This document shows positions 41,139 to 49,913 of a stretch of 64,000 nucleotides of DNA, piece by piece (positions within the stretch are counted from its first letter, which is position 1; the number at the start of each line of letters is the position of its first letter). Under the pieces are notes generated by a model. That model was not told the DNA's origin. It was given only the letters and a program-made list of their open reading frames with translations, and made no database searches. A program made the translations under genes and the position numbers. The stretch is taken from assembly GCF_016862095.1 (NCBI RefSeq), contig NZ_BOMH01000048.1:1-64000 (forward strand), written 5' to 3'. The DNA is from Actinoplanes cyaneus (GTDB lineage Bacteria; Actinomycetota; Actinomycetes; Mycobacteriales; Micromonosporaceae).

Positions 41139-43165
41139 GAGCGAGCCTTTTCCCACATCTGCACGTACGCCTCCGCCCCGCTCATCAGTTGCCTGGTGAG
41201 CAGCGCCTTGTCCGAGCCGGCCTGGTTCGTCAGGTCGGTGATCCAGTCGGAGTAGAGGCCGTACTGCGCGACTCCGTCGGTGTTCAGGTCGAACGTGCGG
41301 GTCCCCCACACCTGCTTGGCCACCTGGGTGCCGTTGAGCGCGGTGAACGGATAGGTCAGCGGGCTCGTTCCGGCGTTCAGGCGCGGCTGCGCCTGGGTGC
41401 CCAGCCCGTTCACGTCGGTGCCGACGCCGTACCCGGTGATCCTGGAGCCGTTGGCCAGCGCCCTGTTGGCCCGCCACTCGTCGAGGAAGGTCGGGGTGCC
41501 GGAGCCGTCGTCGGTGGCGGCGAAGGCATAGGAGGCGACGAACCCGCCGACCCCGAGCACCCGGTTGACCAGGGCCCGGTCGGCCCAGGTGTGGACCGAG
41601 GTGACCCCGGCGTAACGCCGCTGCTCGGCCAGGTCGAGCACGGCCGAGGCGGTTTTCACGCTCATGTGGTCGATGTGGACGATCATGCCCCGGTCCATCA
41701 TCTTGCCGACCAGGTACGACCCGAGCGTGGTGAGCCCGCGGACGTTGCAGATCTTGCCGCTGGGGTAGACCGGGAGGATCGTGCCGGCCGGCAGGTCGAC
41801 GCCGAGCGCCAGCAGCTTGGCGAAGTCGTCACTGACCAGCGGCTGCTCGTTGTCGGACGGGCCGGTGCAGCTCGTCGCCTGCCACCAGTGGCCGCTGGAG
41901 AGCAACTGGCCGACGTTGATCGCGGCGCCGGTGACACCCTCGTCGAAGCGGGTGCCGCCGAACGCGTTGTCGAACTTGTGCACCGGGTAGAAGCCGCTGA
42001 CGCCCATGCCCTGCAGCTCGTCGAGCCCCCTGTCGATGTCCGCGGTGGTGCACTGCGCCACGTCCTTGACCTCGCGGCAGCCGAAGATCTCCGAGTTCTC
42101 CACCCCGATGGTGACGGCGAGCTTTCCCTGAGCGGCTATCGCCCGTACCTGGGCAGGGGTCGTCGCCAAGCGGAACCAGCCGCGACCCGGACCTCCGCTG
42201 CGAGCGTCGATGTAGTCCTGCATCCGGTGCAGGTAGGTGGATTGCGCGCGGATCTGGTCCATCTCGTCGCACGAGGTGTGCTGAACGGTCAGCTCGCAGA
42301 TCACCCGGTTCGCCACCAGCAGCACGTTGAGCACCCGCTGGCCGGACTGCCAGGCCCGTTCCAGGCTGCGGAAGTACGACGCCTCGTGCAGCATCGTGTC
42401 GGTCTGCGGCCAGTCGGTGAACGACGGCCAGCCGTGCTCGGACGAGTTGATCGGGTCGGTGCCCGCGATGATCGCCTCGAGCAGCGCACCCCAGCCCAGG
42501 GTCGCGTGTGAGGCGCAGCCGGCCAGCGCGACCGGGGCGCCGCCGGAGGCCCACGCGTCGCCGCAGTGCATCGAGCCGCCGAACGCCTCACCCGCGGTGA
42601 TGTGCGCGTGCGCGTCGATCCAGCCGACGAGTTTCCCACCGGAGTCGACGGCCGGAGCGGGGGTGCCGGTCACGCCGGTGGCGATGTCCGGGATCGCGGC
42701 GCATCCGGTGGCCGGGGTGAGCTTCATTGTCGCGCTTCCGGCGCCGAGCCCACCGAGGTACGACCCCATCTGCTGACCGGTCGACGTCGAGACGAGCTTG
42801 TACGAGCCGGAGGACCCGCTGCTCACGGTCCAGTCGGCGCGATCACCGTAGGAGTCGCCGGCCCACACCCAGCCGAGGGTGCTCTGGTACGGCGGGGCGC
42901 CGGTGTGGTCGCGGAGCAGGTAACGGCCGAGTTGGGTGGCCTCGAAGCGGAACGGTTCGGCCTTCGACGCCGTGCCGGTGAAGCCGTACCCGGCGGAGTC
43001 CTTGAACACGTACCCGAGCGCGGTGGATCCGTTGTACGCCTGAAGGGTGACGCACGCCCCCTCCAGACCGGTGGCCGACGTCCAGGTCTCGGCTGCTCGG
43101 GCGGGCGCGGACAGCCCACCGACGAGGCCCAGCACCAGGACGCCCGCGAGCAGGTGACGACGCAC
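41135..43165 (-). CDS. Secreted amidohydrolase/membrane-dipeptidase-like protein
   Basis: A 676-residue exported protein. The signal peptide (VRRHLLAGVLVLGLVGGLSA, cut near ARAAE) is followed by an N-terminal all-beta domain with tryptophans (residues 30-150). Then comes a metal-dependent hydrolase barrel: WIDAHAHI (metal-binding HxH), CDEMDQIRAQSTYLHRMQDYID, VIVHIDHMSV-like MIVHIDHMSVK, and GYGVGTDVNGLG. It resembles the M19/renal dipeptidase and amidohydrolase folds. The GTG at 43165 follows AAGGGGG by six bases. First gene of the operon with an MFS and a GH1 enzyme. Confidence 0.8.
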   Translation of the reverse strand: MRRHLLAGVLVLGLVGGLSAPARAAETWTSATGLEGACVTLQAYNGSTALGYVFKDSAGYGFTGTASKAEPFRFEATQLGRYLLRDHTGAPPYQSTLGWVWAGDSYGDRADWTVSSGSSGSYKLVSTSTGQQMGSYLGGLGAGSATMKLTPATGCAAIPDIATGVTGTPAPAVDSGGKLVGWIDAHAHITAGEAFGGSMHCGDAWASGGAPVALAGCASHATLGWGALLEAIIAGTDPINSSEHGWPSFTDWPQTDTMLHEASYFRSLERAWQSGQRVLNVLLVANRVICELTVQHTSCDEMDQIRAQSTYLHRMQDYIDARSGGPGRGWFRLATTPAQVRAIAAQGKLAVTIGVENSEIFGCREVKDVAQCTTADIDRGLDELQGMGVSGFYPVHKFDNAFGGTRFDEGVTGAAINVGQLLSSGHWWQATSCTGPSDNEQPLVSDDFAKLLALGVDLPAGTILPVYPSGKICNVRGLTTLGSYLVGKMMDRGMIVHIDHMSVKTASAVLDLAEQRRYAGVTSVHTWADRALVNRVLGVGGFVASYAFAATDDGSGTPTFLDEWRANRALANGSRITGYGVGTDVNGLGTQAQPRLNAGTSPLTYPFTALNGTQVAKQVWGTRTFDLNTDGVAQYGLYSDWITDLTNQAGSDKALLTRQLMSGAEAYVQMWEKARS

Positions 43166-43325
43166 GGGACACCCCCTTGGTAGATCAGATGATCCGACAA
43201 AGGGAGTGTAGAAAGTCACACCCGTTCAAATCCAGAGGTGAATGTGAATATCTTTTCGGCGCTGTGGCGAACCGGACAAGCCGCCGTCCGAGCGTCGCAC
43301 CCTGACCAGGAGCTAGCGTGGTGAC

Positions 43326-44138
43326 GTGGCGCTATCCCTCGCGGTCTCTCCCTGCCCGAACGACACGTTCGTCTTCCACGCGCTGATCCACGGGCTGGTC
43401 CCCGGCGCGCCCGCCGTCGACCTGACCTTCGCGGACGTCGACGTGACCAACACGGCTGCCGAGCGTGGCGACTTCGACCTGGTCAAGGTGAGTTACGCGG
43501 CGCTGCCGTGGCTGCTCGACCAGTACGATTTGCTGCCCTGCGGCGGCGCCCTCGGCCGGGGTTGCGGGCCGCTGGTGCTCACCCGTGGGCAGCGCGCCGA
43601 CCTGTCCGGCGCGACGGTGGCGGTGCCCGGGGACCGGACCACGGCGTACCTGCTGATGCGGCTCTGGGCGGCGGAGAACCCGCCGGCCAAGATCGAGGTG
43701 GTGCCGTTCCACAAGATCATGCCCGGCGTGGCCGACGGGACGTTCGACGCGGGCCTGGTCATCCACGAGGCGCGGTTCACCTACCAGCGCTATGGGCTGA
43801 CCGCGCTGGCCGACCTCGGCGAGTGGTGGGAATCGGACACCGGCCTGCCGATCCCGCTCGGCGCGATCCTCGCGAAGAAGGGCACTGTCGACCCGGAGCA
43901 GGCCGCCGAGTGGATCCGCGAGTCGCTGCGCAGCGCCTGGCTCGACCCGGCCGCCAGCCAGGATTTCATCCTCGCCAACGCGCAGGAGATGGAGCCGGCC
44001 GTGGTGACGCAGCACATCGGGCTCTACGTCAACGAGTTCACCCTGAACCTGGGCCAGGACGGACTCGCCGCCGCCGACGCCCTGCTCGGGCGTGCGGCGG
44101 CGGCGGGTCTGACACCTGCTGTGCCCGCGCTTCGCTGA
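43326..44138 (+). CDS. mqnD: 1,4-dihydroxy-6-naphthoate synthase
   Basis: A 270-residue periplasmic-binding-fold enzyme that turns cyclic dehypoxanthine futalosine into 1,4-dihydroxy-6-naphthoate in the futalosine menaquinone route. Diagnostic sequences are SPCPNDTFVFHALIHG at the start, KVSYAALPWLLDQYDLLPCGGALGRGCGPL, and VIHEARFTYQRYGL. The GTG is at 43326 (a Shine-Dalgarno AGGAG lies 13 bases upstream). Together with mqnB it makes menaquinone by the route without MenF/MenD. Its usual partner mqnB is separated from it by the accessory block 35.7-43.2 kb. Confidence 0.93.
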   Translation: MALSLAVSPCPNDTFVFHALIHGLVPGAPAVDLTFADVDVTNTAAERGDFDLVKVSYAALPWLLDQYDLLPCGGALGRGCGPLVLTRGQRADLSGATVAVPGDRTTAYLLMRLWAAENPPAKIEVVPFHKIMPGVADGTFDAGLVIHEARFTYQRYGLTALADLGEWWESDTGLPIPLGAILAKKGTVDPEQAAEWIRESLRSAWLDPAASQDFILANAQEMEPAVVTQHIGLYVNEFTLNLGQDGLAAADALLGRAAAAGLTPAVPALR

Positions 44139-44193
44139 AGCCGCGTCGCACCGGCGGCAAGGTGATCACCGTGGGGCGGGCAGAACCGGCCGG

Positions 44194-44613
44194 CTAGGCC
44201 CGGTCGAACTCGTCAGCGATCGCGTGCAGCAGCTGCGCGATCTTCGCGGCGGATTTCTTGTCCGGGTAACGACCGCGCTGCAAGGTCGGCTGCACGGAGG
44301 TCTCCAGCACCTTGATCATGTCCTCGATCATGCTGGCGGTCTCCTCGGCCGGCCGGCGACGCGCCTCGGCATCCCGCGCCGCCAGCGACGGCGGCGCGTC
44401 CAGGAGCTTCACGCCGAGCGCCTGAGCGCCCTTGCGGCTGTCCACCACGCCGAACTCGATCCGCTGACCCGTTTTCAGCTCGGTGACCCCCGCCGGCAGC
44501 GCACCCTTGGGCAGGAACACGTCGCCGCCCTCATCACTGGTGACGAATCCGAATCCCTTCGTCGCGTCGTACCACTTCACTCGACCCGTGGGCACCGCTG
44601 ACCTCAACTTCAC
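44194..44613 (-). CDS. Cold-shock domain protein with C-terminal extension
   Basis: A 139-residue protein. The N-terminal 65 residues form an OB-fold cold-shock domain (TGRVKWYDATKGFGFVTSDEGGDVFLPKGAL: RNP1 KGFGFV, RNP2 DVFLP), which binds single-stranded nucleic acid. The C-terminal half (AARDAEARRRPAEETASMIEDMIKVLETSVQPTLQRGRYPDKKSAAKIAQLLHAIADEFDRA) is helical and conserved in actinomycetes; its role is unknown. GTG start at 44613. Convergent with mqnD. Confidence 0.92.
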   Translation of the reverse strand: MKLRSAVPTGRVKWYDATKGFGFVTSDEGGDVFLPKGALPAGVTELKTGQRIEFGVVDSRKGAQALGVKLLDAPPSLAARDAEARRRPAEETASMIEDMIKVLETSVQPTLQRGRYPDKKSAAKIAQLLHAIADEFDRA

Positions 44614-44641
44614 TCAATGGACACAACCGCTCACGGGGAGC

Positions 44642-45268
44642 CTATCCAGCTCCAGGCCCGGACCCAACTGCAATCTCATCCAGCAGGGCTGGGAAGGCGG
44701 TCAAGTCGGACAGTACGTACGTGGCGCCGGCCCGCCACAGCTCATCGGCCGAGCACGGGCCGGTGGTCACGCCGATGCCCGGCACCCCGGCCGTGCGAGC
44801 GGCGACCATGTCCGCCGTGTGATCACCGACATACCACCCCACACCGTGCTCCACCAGGGCGGATGCCTTGCCCTCGGCGAACAGGTCACCGGCGAGCTCG
44901 TCGTACCCCATACCGAGATGGTCGAGATGCAACTGCGCCAGCCGGCCCAGTTTCGAGGTGACCACGACGACCCGCAGACCGGCCGCACGAACCGCGGCGA
45001 GCACCTCGACGGCTCCCGCGGCCGGGACGGTCGGCTCGATCGCGAAGTCCGGGTAGAGCGCGCGGTACGTGACGACGGCTTCCTCGACGTCCTCGGCCGG
45101 GAACCAGTGACTCAACTCGGTCCGCAACGGCGGGCCGAGACGGGTGACCGCGAGATCGGCGTCGACGAAGACGCCGGTCCGCTCGGTCAGCGCCAGGTAG
45201 GCCTCCCGGATCCCGGGCCGGGAGTCGATCAGGGTCATGTCCAGGTCGAAACCGACAGCGCCGGTCAT
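44642..45268 (-). CDS. HAD-superfamily hydrolase
   Basis: A 208-residue HAD phosphatase of subfamily IA, similar to phosphoglycolate phosphatases. Motif I is VGFDLDMTLIDS (the usual DxDGT has Met for Gly), motif II VVVTSK, motif III lysine at EGKAS and motif IV VGDHTADMVAA. The cap domain lies between residues 20 and 85. ATG 45268 gives MTGAVGFDLDMTL; further upstream start codons exist. No substrate can be assigned. It precedes the cold-shock gene by 28 bases on the same strand. Confidence 0.82.
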   Translation of the reverse strand: MTGAVGFDLDMTLIDSRPGIREAYLALTERTGVFVDADLAVTRLGPPLRTELSHWFPAEDVEEAVVTYRALYPDFAIEPTVPAAGAVEVLAAVRAAGLRVVVVTSKLGRLAQLHLDHLGMGYDELAGDLFAEGKASALVEHGVGWYVGDHTADMVAARTAGVPGIGVTTGPCSADELWRAGATYVLSDLTAFPALLDEIAVGSGPGAG

Positions 45269-45299
45269 CACCGGCACCGGCCGGCGGCTGTGCCGGCCG

Positions 45300-45500
45300 T
45301 CACTGACCGTGGGACTCGTGGTACCGCAGGCTCTCCACCGGCAATGGGAAGGTCTGGTCGTCGCCGAACGGCGACGGCGCGGCAGCCCGGTCCGAGACCA
45401 GCTCCGAGACGTGCATGTGACCCTTCATGTCGACACCGGGAGCCGCGCCACCGCGGGTCTTCTTCACCTCGGTGCCCGGCATCTTGCCCTCTGTCGCCAC
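45300..45500 (-). CDS. Small conserved hypothetical protein
   Basis: A 66-residue polar protein (VATEGKMPGTEVKKTRGGAAPGV then MKGHMHVSELVSDRAA and ending FPLPVESLRYHESHGQ). No membrane segment or known domain is visible. The GTG at 45500 follows GAGGAGGGA by six bases, a very strong Shine-Dalgarno, which supports its reality. The longer frame to 45590 would overlap the next gene's start. It is divergent from the helicase-associated gene; nothing tells its function. Confidence 0.65.
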   Translation of the reverse strand: MATEGKMPGTEVKKTRGGAAPGVDMKGHMHVSELVSDRAAAPSPFGDDQTFPLPVESLRYHESHGQ

Positions 45501-45579
45501 GTTCGGTCCCTCCTCTGATCGGGGTCCGGCCACGCCCGGACCCGTCACCATCGTCCCATGAACGTTAGCGTTGAAGACG

Positions 45580-47988
45580 ATGGCCACCACATTTGCGGAT
45601 CAACTCCGGTCGCTGCCCGACGAGGCGCTGGGCGCACTCCTTCAGCTGCGCCCTGACCTGGTCGTTCCGGTGCCCGCCGACATCTCGGCGCTGGCCGTCC
45701 GCGCGCAGTCGCGCGGATCGGTCGCCCGCTGCCTGGACGGGCTGGACGAGTTCACCCTGACGATCCTCGACGCCGCCCGGGTGACCCGGGCCGCGGACAC
45801 CGCTCTGACCTCCGTGGACGCCATCCTGGAGCTGGCCTCGAGCGTGGCCGCGGACGATGTGCGGATCGCGATCGACCGGCTGCGGGCGCGGTTCCTGCTG
45901 CACGGCCCGCCGGAGGCGCTGCAGCTGGTCAGCGCGGTCGACGAGGTGACTTCGCCGTACCCGGCCGGCCTGGGCCGCCCCGCCGACTACCTCGACCCGC
46001 ACGCCGCCGCCCTGGTCGCCGACCGCGCCCGCCTGCGCCGCACGGTGCTGGCCGCGCCGCCGGGCGCCCGCGCCGTGCTCGACCGGCTCGCCGCCGGCCC
46101 ACCGGTCGGGTCGCTGAGCCGGAACGCGGCCGACCGCGTCGACGGGGGCGTCGCCGAGCCGATCCGCTGGCTCGTCGAGGAGCACGTGCTGGTGCCGATC
46201 TCCGAGGCCGGCCGGGCCCCGCGCGCCGACGGCGAGCTGGTCGAGCTGCCCCGCGAGGTGGGGCTGCTGCTGCGGCGCGACACCGGGCCGCTGGGCGCGC
46301 TGCGGCCGTTCCCGCCGATCCCCGAGGCGACCGTCCGCGACCTGAAGGCCGTCGACTCGGCCGGCGCCGGGCAGACGATGGAGGCGGTCCGGGCCGCCGA
46401 GGCGGTGCTGGAGTCGCTCGCGGCCGAGCCGGCCCCGGTGCTCAAGACCGGCGGGCTGGGCGTGCGGGACCTAAAGCGGCTGGCCCGGGCCGCCGGCGTC
46501 GACGAGGTCGGTGCGGCGCTGCTGGTCGAGGTGACGTATGCGGCCGGGCTGCTCGGCGAGTCCGAGACCTCGGTGCACCGAGCGCCGGGCGCGGTGCAGG
46601 ACATCTTCCTGCCCACCGCGGCGTACGACCTGTGGCGCGCGACCGGCATGGCCCACCGCTGGACCGTCCTGGCCCGTGCCTGGCTGACCATGACCCGTCA
46701 GCCCGGCCTGGTCGGCAAGCGGGACGAACGGGACCGGCCGATCAACGCGCTGGCCCCGGACGCCGAGCGGGCGGGTGCGCCACAGGCCCGGCGCGAGGCC
46801 CTCGACGCGCTGGCCGACCTGGAACCCGGCTCGGCGCCCGCGGTCGACGATCTGCTGGCGTTGCTCGCCTGGCAGGCGCCGCGGCGGGCACGTGGACGCG
46901 AGCTCGGGCACCGGGACGGGTACACGGGGGCCGCTGCTCTCGGGATCACCGGGCTCGGGGCCGTCACGTCGTACGCGCGGCTGTTGCTCACCGATCCCGA
47001 GCTGACCGAGGACGATCCGCTGGGCCTGCACCCGGAGGAAGCCCCCGCTGACGCCGTACGGGCCCTGGACGTGCTCCTGCCCGCGCCGGTCGACCACATC
47101 CTGGTGCAGGCCGACCTGACCGTGGTCGTGCCCGGCCCCCCGGAGCCGGAGCTGGCCGGTGAGCTGGAAGTGATCGCCGAGCCCGAGTCGGTCGGCGGGG
47201 CCAGCGTCTTCCGGATCACCCCGGCCAGCGTCCGGCGGGCGCTGGACGTCGGTTACACCGCCACCGACCTGCACGCCGTGTTCCGCCGGCGGTCCCGCAC
47301 GCCGGTGCCGCAGACCTTGGAGTACCTGATCGACGACGCCGCCCGCAAGCACGGCGGGCTGCGCACCGGCTCCGCCGGGTCCTACCTGCGCAGCGACGAC
47401 GAGGCGCTGATCGCCGAGGTGCTCAGCGATCGGCGGCTGACCGTTCTCGACCTGCGCCGGATCGCGCCGACCGTGCTGGTCAGCCCGCGCCCGGTGGCCC
47501 GGCTGCTGGGCGCGCTGCGCGAGGCCGGGTTCGCCCCGGTCGCCGAGGACGCGGGCGGCGCCGCCGTCCTGACCAGGCCGAAAGCGCGGCGCGCGCCGTC
47601 CCGGACGCCGCGCGTCGCCGAGCCGGCCGGGCCGCCGACACTGGTCGGGCCACGCCTGGCCGGCGTCGTCGAGCAGTTGCGCCGCGGCGACATCGCGACC
47701 CGGGCGGCCCGGCGCGCGCCGGTGACCGTGCGGGCCGCTCAGGGCCAGGCGGTGCCCGGGCTGACCGCCGTGCAGCAGCACAGTCAGGCGATGGCGGTGC
47801 TGCAACAGGCCGTACGGGACCGGGCGAGGGTCTGGGTGGGATATGTGGACTCGCACGGCGCGACGCTGTCCCGGCTGGTCCGGCCGGTGTCGCTGAGCGC
47901 GGGCTATCTGCGGGCCGAGGACGAGCGGGGCGAGAGCCTGCACACGTTCGCCCTGCACCGGATAACCGCGGCCGTCACCGAGGAGTAA
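45580..47988 (+). CDS. Helicase-associated (XPB/Ssl2-like) domain protein
   Basis: An 802-residue protein conserved next to the XPB-type helicase in actinomycetes. The N-terminal part (FADQLRSLPDEALGALLQLRPDLVVPVPADISALAVRAQSRGSVARCLDGLDEFTLTILDA) and the central DHILVQADLTVVVPGPP...ADVGYTATDLHAVFRRRSRTPVPQTLEYLIDDAARKHG match the helicase-C-3 family. The C-terminus (AVRDRARVWVGYVDSHGATLSRLVRPVSLSAGYLRAEDE) is a WYL-like beta domain. ATG 45580 or a TTG at 45571. It probably assists the helicase at 48196 in repair; mechanism unknown. Confidence 0.85.
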   Translation: MATTFADQLRSLPDEALGALLQLRPDLVVPVPADISALAVRAQSRGSVARCLDGLDEFTLTILDAARVTRAADTALTSVDAILELASSVAADDVRIAIDRLRARFLLHGPPEALQLVSAVDEVTSPYPAGLGRPADYLDPHAAALVADRARLRRTVLAAPPGARAVLDRLAAGPPVGSLSRNAADRVDGGVAEPIRWLVEEHVLVPISEAGRAPRADGELVELPREVGLLLRRDTGPLGALRPFPPIPEATVRDLKAVDSAGAGQTMEAVRAAEAVLESLAAEPAPVLKTGGLGVRDLKRLARAAGVDEVGAALLVEVTYAAGLLGESETSVHRAPGAVQDIFLPTAAYDLWRATGMAHRWTVLARAWLTMTRQPGLVGKRDERDRPINALAPDAERAGAPQARREALDALADLEPGSAPAVDDLLALLAWQAPRRARGRELGHRDGYTGAAALGITGLGAVTSYARLLLTDPELTEDDPLGLHPEEAPADAVRALDVLLPAPVDHILVQADLTVVVPGPPEPELAGELEVIAEPESVGGASVFRITPASVRRALDVGYTATDLHAVFRRRSRTPVPQTLEYLIDDAARKHGGLRTGSAGSYLRSDDEALIAEVLSDRRLTVLDLRRIAPTVLVSPRPVARLLGALREAGFAPVAEDAGGAAVLTRPKARRAPSRTPRVAEPAGPPTLVGPRLAGVVEQLRRGDIATRAARRAPVTVRAAQGQAVPGLTAVQQHSQAMAVLQQAVRDRARVWVGYVDSHGATLSRLVRPVSLSAGYLRAEDERGESLHTFALHRITAAVTEE

Positions 47989-48195
47989 GTCCGCAAGGGG
48001 GATCTTTTCTGCCGGGCCGTGAACGTCCCCGTCGCGTCACGACCCGGCCGGGAGCGGGACGAGATCCGGCCGAGTGCGAGGCCGGCCGGATCCCACCCCA
48101 CATCCGGTTACACGCGCCGGCGCGCGGAAACGTTGCACCCGACTTCCGTGGCACACTGAATGGTTGGCTTTTTCCGTTCGGTGAAGGACATTCGT

Positions 48196-49857
48196 GTGAC
48201 CAACGGACCACTGATCGTGCAGTCGGACAAGACCCTGCTCCTCGAGGTCGACCACCCGGACGCGCAGGCCTGCCGGATGGCGATCGCTCCGTTCGCCGAG
48301 CTCGAACGGTCGCCGGAACACGTCCACACGTACCGGCTGACCCCGCTCGGGCTGTGGAACTCGCGCGCCGCCGGCCACGACGCGGAGAGCGTGGTCGACG
48401 CCCTGATCAAGTTCTCGCGCTACCCGGTGCCGCACGCGCTGCTGGTCGACGTCGCCGAGACGATGGATCGTTACGGGCGGCTGCAGCTGCTCAACGATCC
48501 GGTGCACGGGCTGGTCCTGCGCGGGCTCGACAAGATCGTCCTGCTCGAGGTGTCGAAGTCGAAGAAGCTGGCCGGGATGCTCGGCGCGCGTGTCGACGAC
48601 GAGACGATCGCGGTGCACGGCTCCGAGCGCGGCCGGCTCAAGCAGGCGCTGCTCAAGCTCGGCTGGCCGGCGGAGGACCTGGCCGGTTACGTCGACGGCG
48701 AGGCCCACGAGATCGACCTGGCGCAGGACGGCTGGACGCTCCGGTCGTACCAGCAGGAGGCGGTCGACGGTTTCTGGGCGGGCGGCTCCGGCGTCGTCGT
48801 GCTGCCCTGCGGCGCGGGAAAGACCCTGGTCGGCGCGGCGGCGATGGCGACCGCGAAGGCCACCACCCTGATCCTGGTGACCAACACGGTCGCCGGCCGG
48901 CAGTGGAAGCGGGAGCTGATCGCCCGCACGTCGCTGACCGAGGACGAGATCGGGGAGTACAGCGGCGAGCGCAAGGAGATCCGGCCGGTCACCATCGCGA
49001 CGTACCAGGTGCTCACGTCCCGCCGCGGCGGCGCGTTCACCCATCTGGACCTGTTCGGCGCGCGGGACTGGGGCCTGGTCATCTACGACGAGGTGCACCT
49101 GCTCCCGGCGCCGATCTTCCGCTTCACCGCCGACCTGCAGGCCCGTCGCCGGCTCGGGCTGACCGCGACCCTCGTCCGGGAGGACGGCCGTGAGGGCGAC
49201 GTCTTCTCGCTGATCGGCCCGAAGCGCTACGACGCCCCGTGGAAGGACATCGAGGCACAGGGCTGGATCGCCCCCGCCGAGTGTGTCGAGGTGCGGGTCA
49301 CGCTGACCGAGGCGGAACGGATGGCGTACGCGGTGACCGAGGCCGAGGAGCGTTACCGTGCCGCCGCCACCGCCCGGACCAAGCTGCCCGTGGTGAAGGC
49401 TCTCGTCGACAAGCACCCCGACGAACAGGTGCTGGTCATCGGCGGCTTCCTCGACCAGTTGCACACCCTCGGGGAGTATCTTGACGCGCCGATCGTCGAG
49501 GGCTCGACCACGAACAAGGAGCGTGAGCGGTTGTTCGACGCGTTCCGGTCGGGGGAGCTGCGTACGCTCGTCCTGTCGAAGGTCGGGAACTTCTCCATCG
49601 ACCTGCCGGAGGCGGCGGTGGCGATCCAGGTTTCCGGCACGTTCGGCTCCCGGCAGGAGGAGGCGCAGCGGCTCGGCCGGGTGCTGCGGCCCAAGGGCGA
49701 CGGGCGGCAGGCGCACTTCTACACGGTGGTGTCCCGCGACACCATCGACACGGAGTATGCGGCGCACCGCCAGCGCTTCCTCGCCGAGCAGGGCTACGCC
49801 TACAAGATCGTGGACGCCGACGACGTGCTCGGCCCGCCGCTGCCGCAGGTCGACTGA
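48196..49857 (+). CDS. XPB-type DNA repair helicase
   Basis: A 553-residue superfamily 2 helicase of the XPB group. The N-terminus (TNGPLIVQSDKTLLLEVDHPDAQACR) is typical of bacterial XPB; Walker A is CGAGKTL (about residues 205-210), motif II DEVH (about 298), motif III TATL, and motif VI QRLGRVLR. Residues TRSYQQEAVD form the Q/damage-recognition region. Such enzymes unwind DNA 3'-5' in repair. GTG 48196 is preceded by GAAGGA, spacing seven. The associated gene at 45580 ends 207 bases upstream. Confidence 0.92.
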   Translation: MTNGPLIVQSDKTLLLEVDHPDAQACRMAIAPFAELERSPEHVHTYRLTPLGLWNSRAAGHDAESVVDALIKFSRYPVPHALLVDVAETMDRYGRLQLLNDPVHGLVLRGLDKIVLLEVSKSKKLAGMLGARVDDETIAVHGSERGRLKQALLKLGWPAEDLAGYVDGEAHEIDLAQDGWTLRSYQQEAVDGFWAGGSGVVVLPCGAGKTLVGAAAMATAKATTLILVTNTVAGRQWKRELIARTSLTEDEIGEYSGERKEIRPVTIATYQVLTSRRGGAFTHLDLFGARDWGLVIYDEVHLLPAPIFRFTADLQARRRLGLTATLVREDGREGDVFSLIGPKRYDAPWKDIEAQGWIAPAECVEVRVTLTEAERMAYAVTEAEERYRAAATARTKLPVVKALVDKHPDEQVLVIGGFLDQLHTLGEYLDAPIVEGSTTNKERERLFDAFRSGELRTLVLSKVGNFSIDLPEAAVAIQVSGTFGSRQEEAQRLGRVLRPKGDGRQAHFYTVVSRDTIDTEYAAHRQRFLAEQGYAYKIVDADDVLGPPLPQVD

Positions 49858-49913
49858 GGCGTGCTCCGGCCCGCCGAGGCGAGGCCGGAACGGGCCGCAT
49901 GCCGGAACGCGGC

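Noticed and set aside
35740..43325. Prophage or genomic island with integrase
   Set aside because: No integrase, transposase or attachment-site duplication was found; only a gene-order argument supports insertion.
46471..47958. Minus-strand frame of 495 residues opposite the helicase-associated gene
   Set aside because: Same reason: no protein character, and the plus-strand reading matches a known family.
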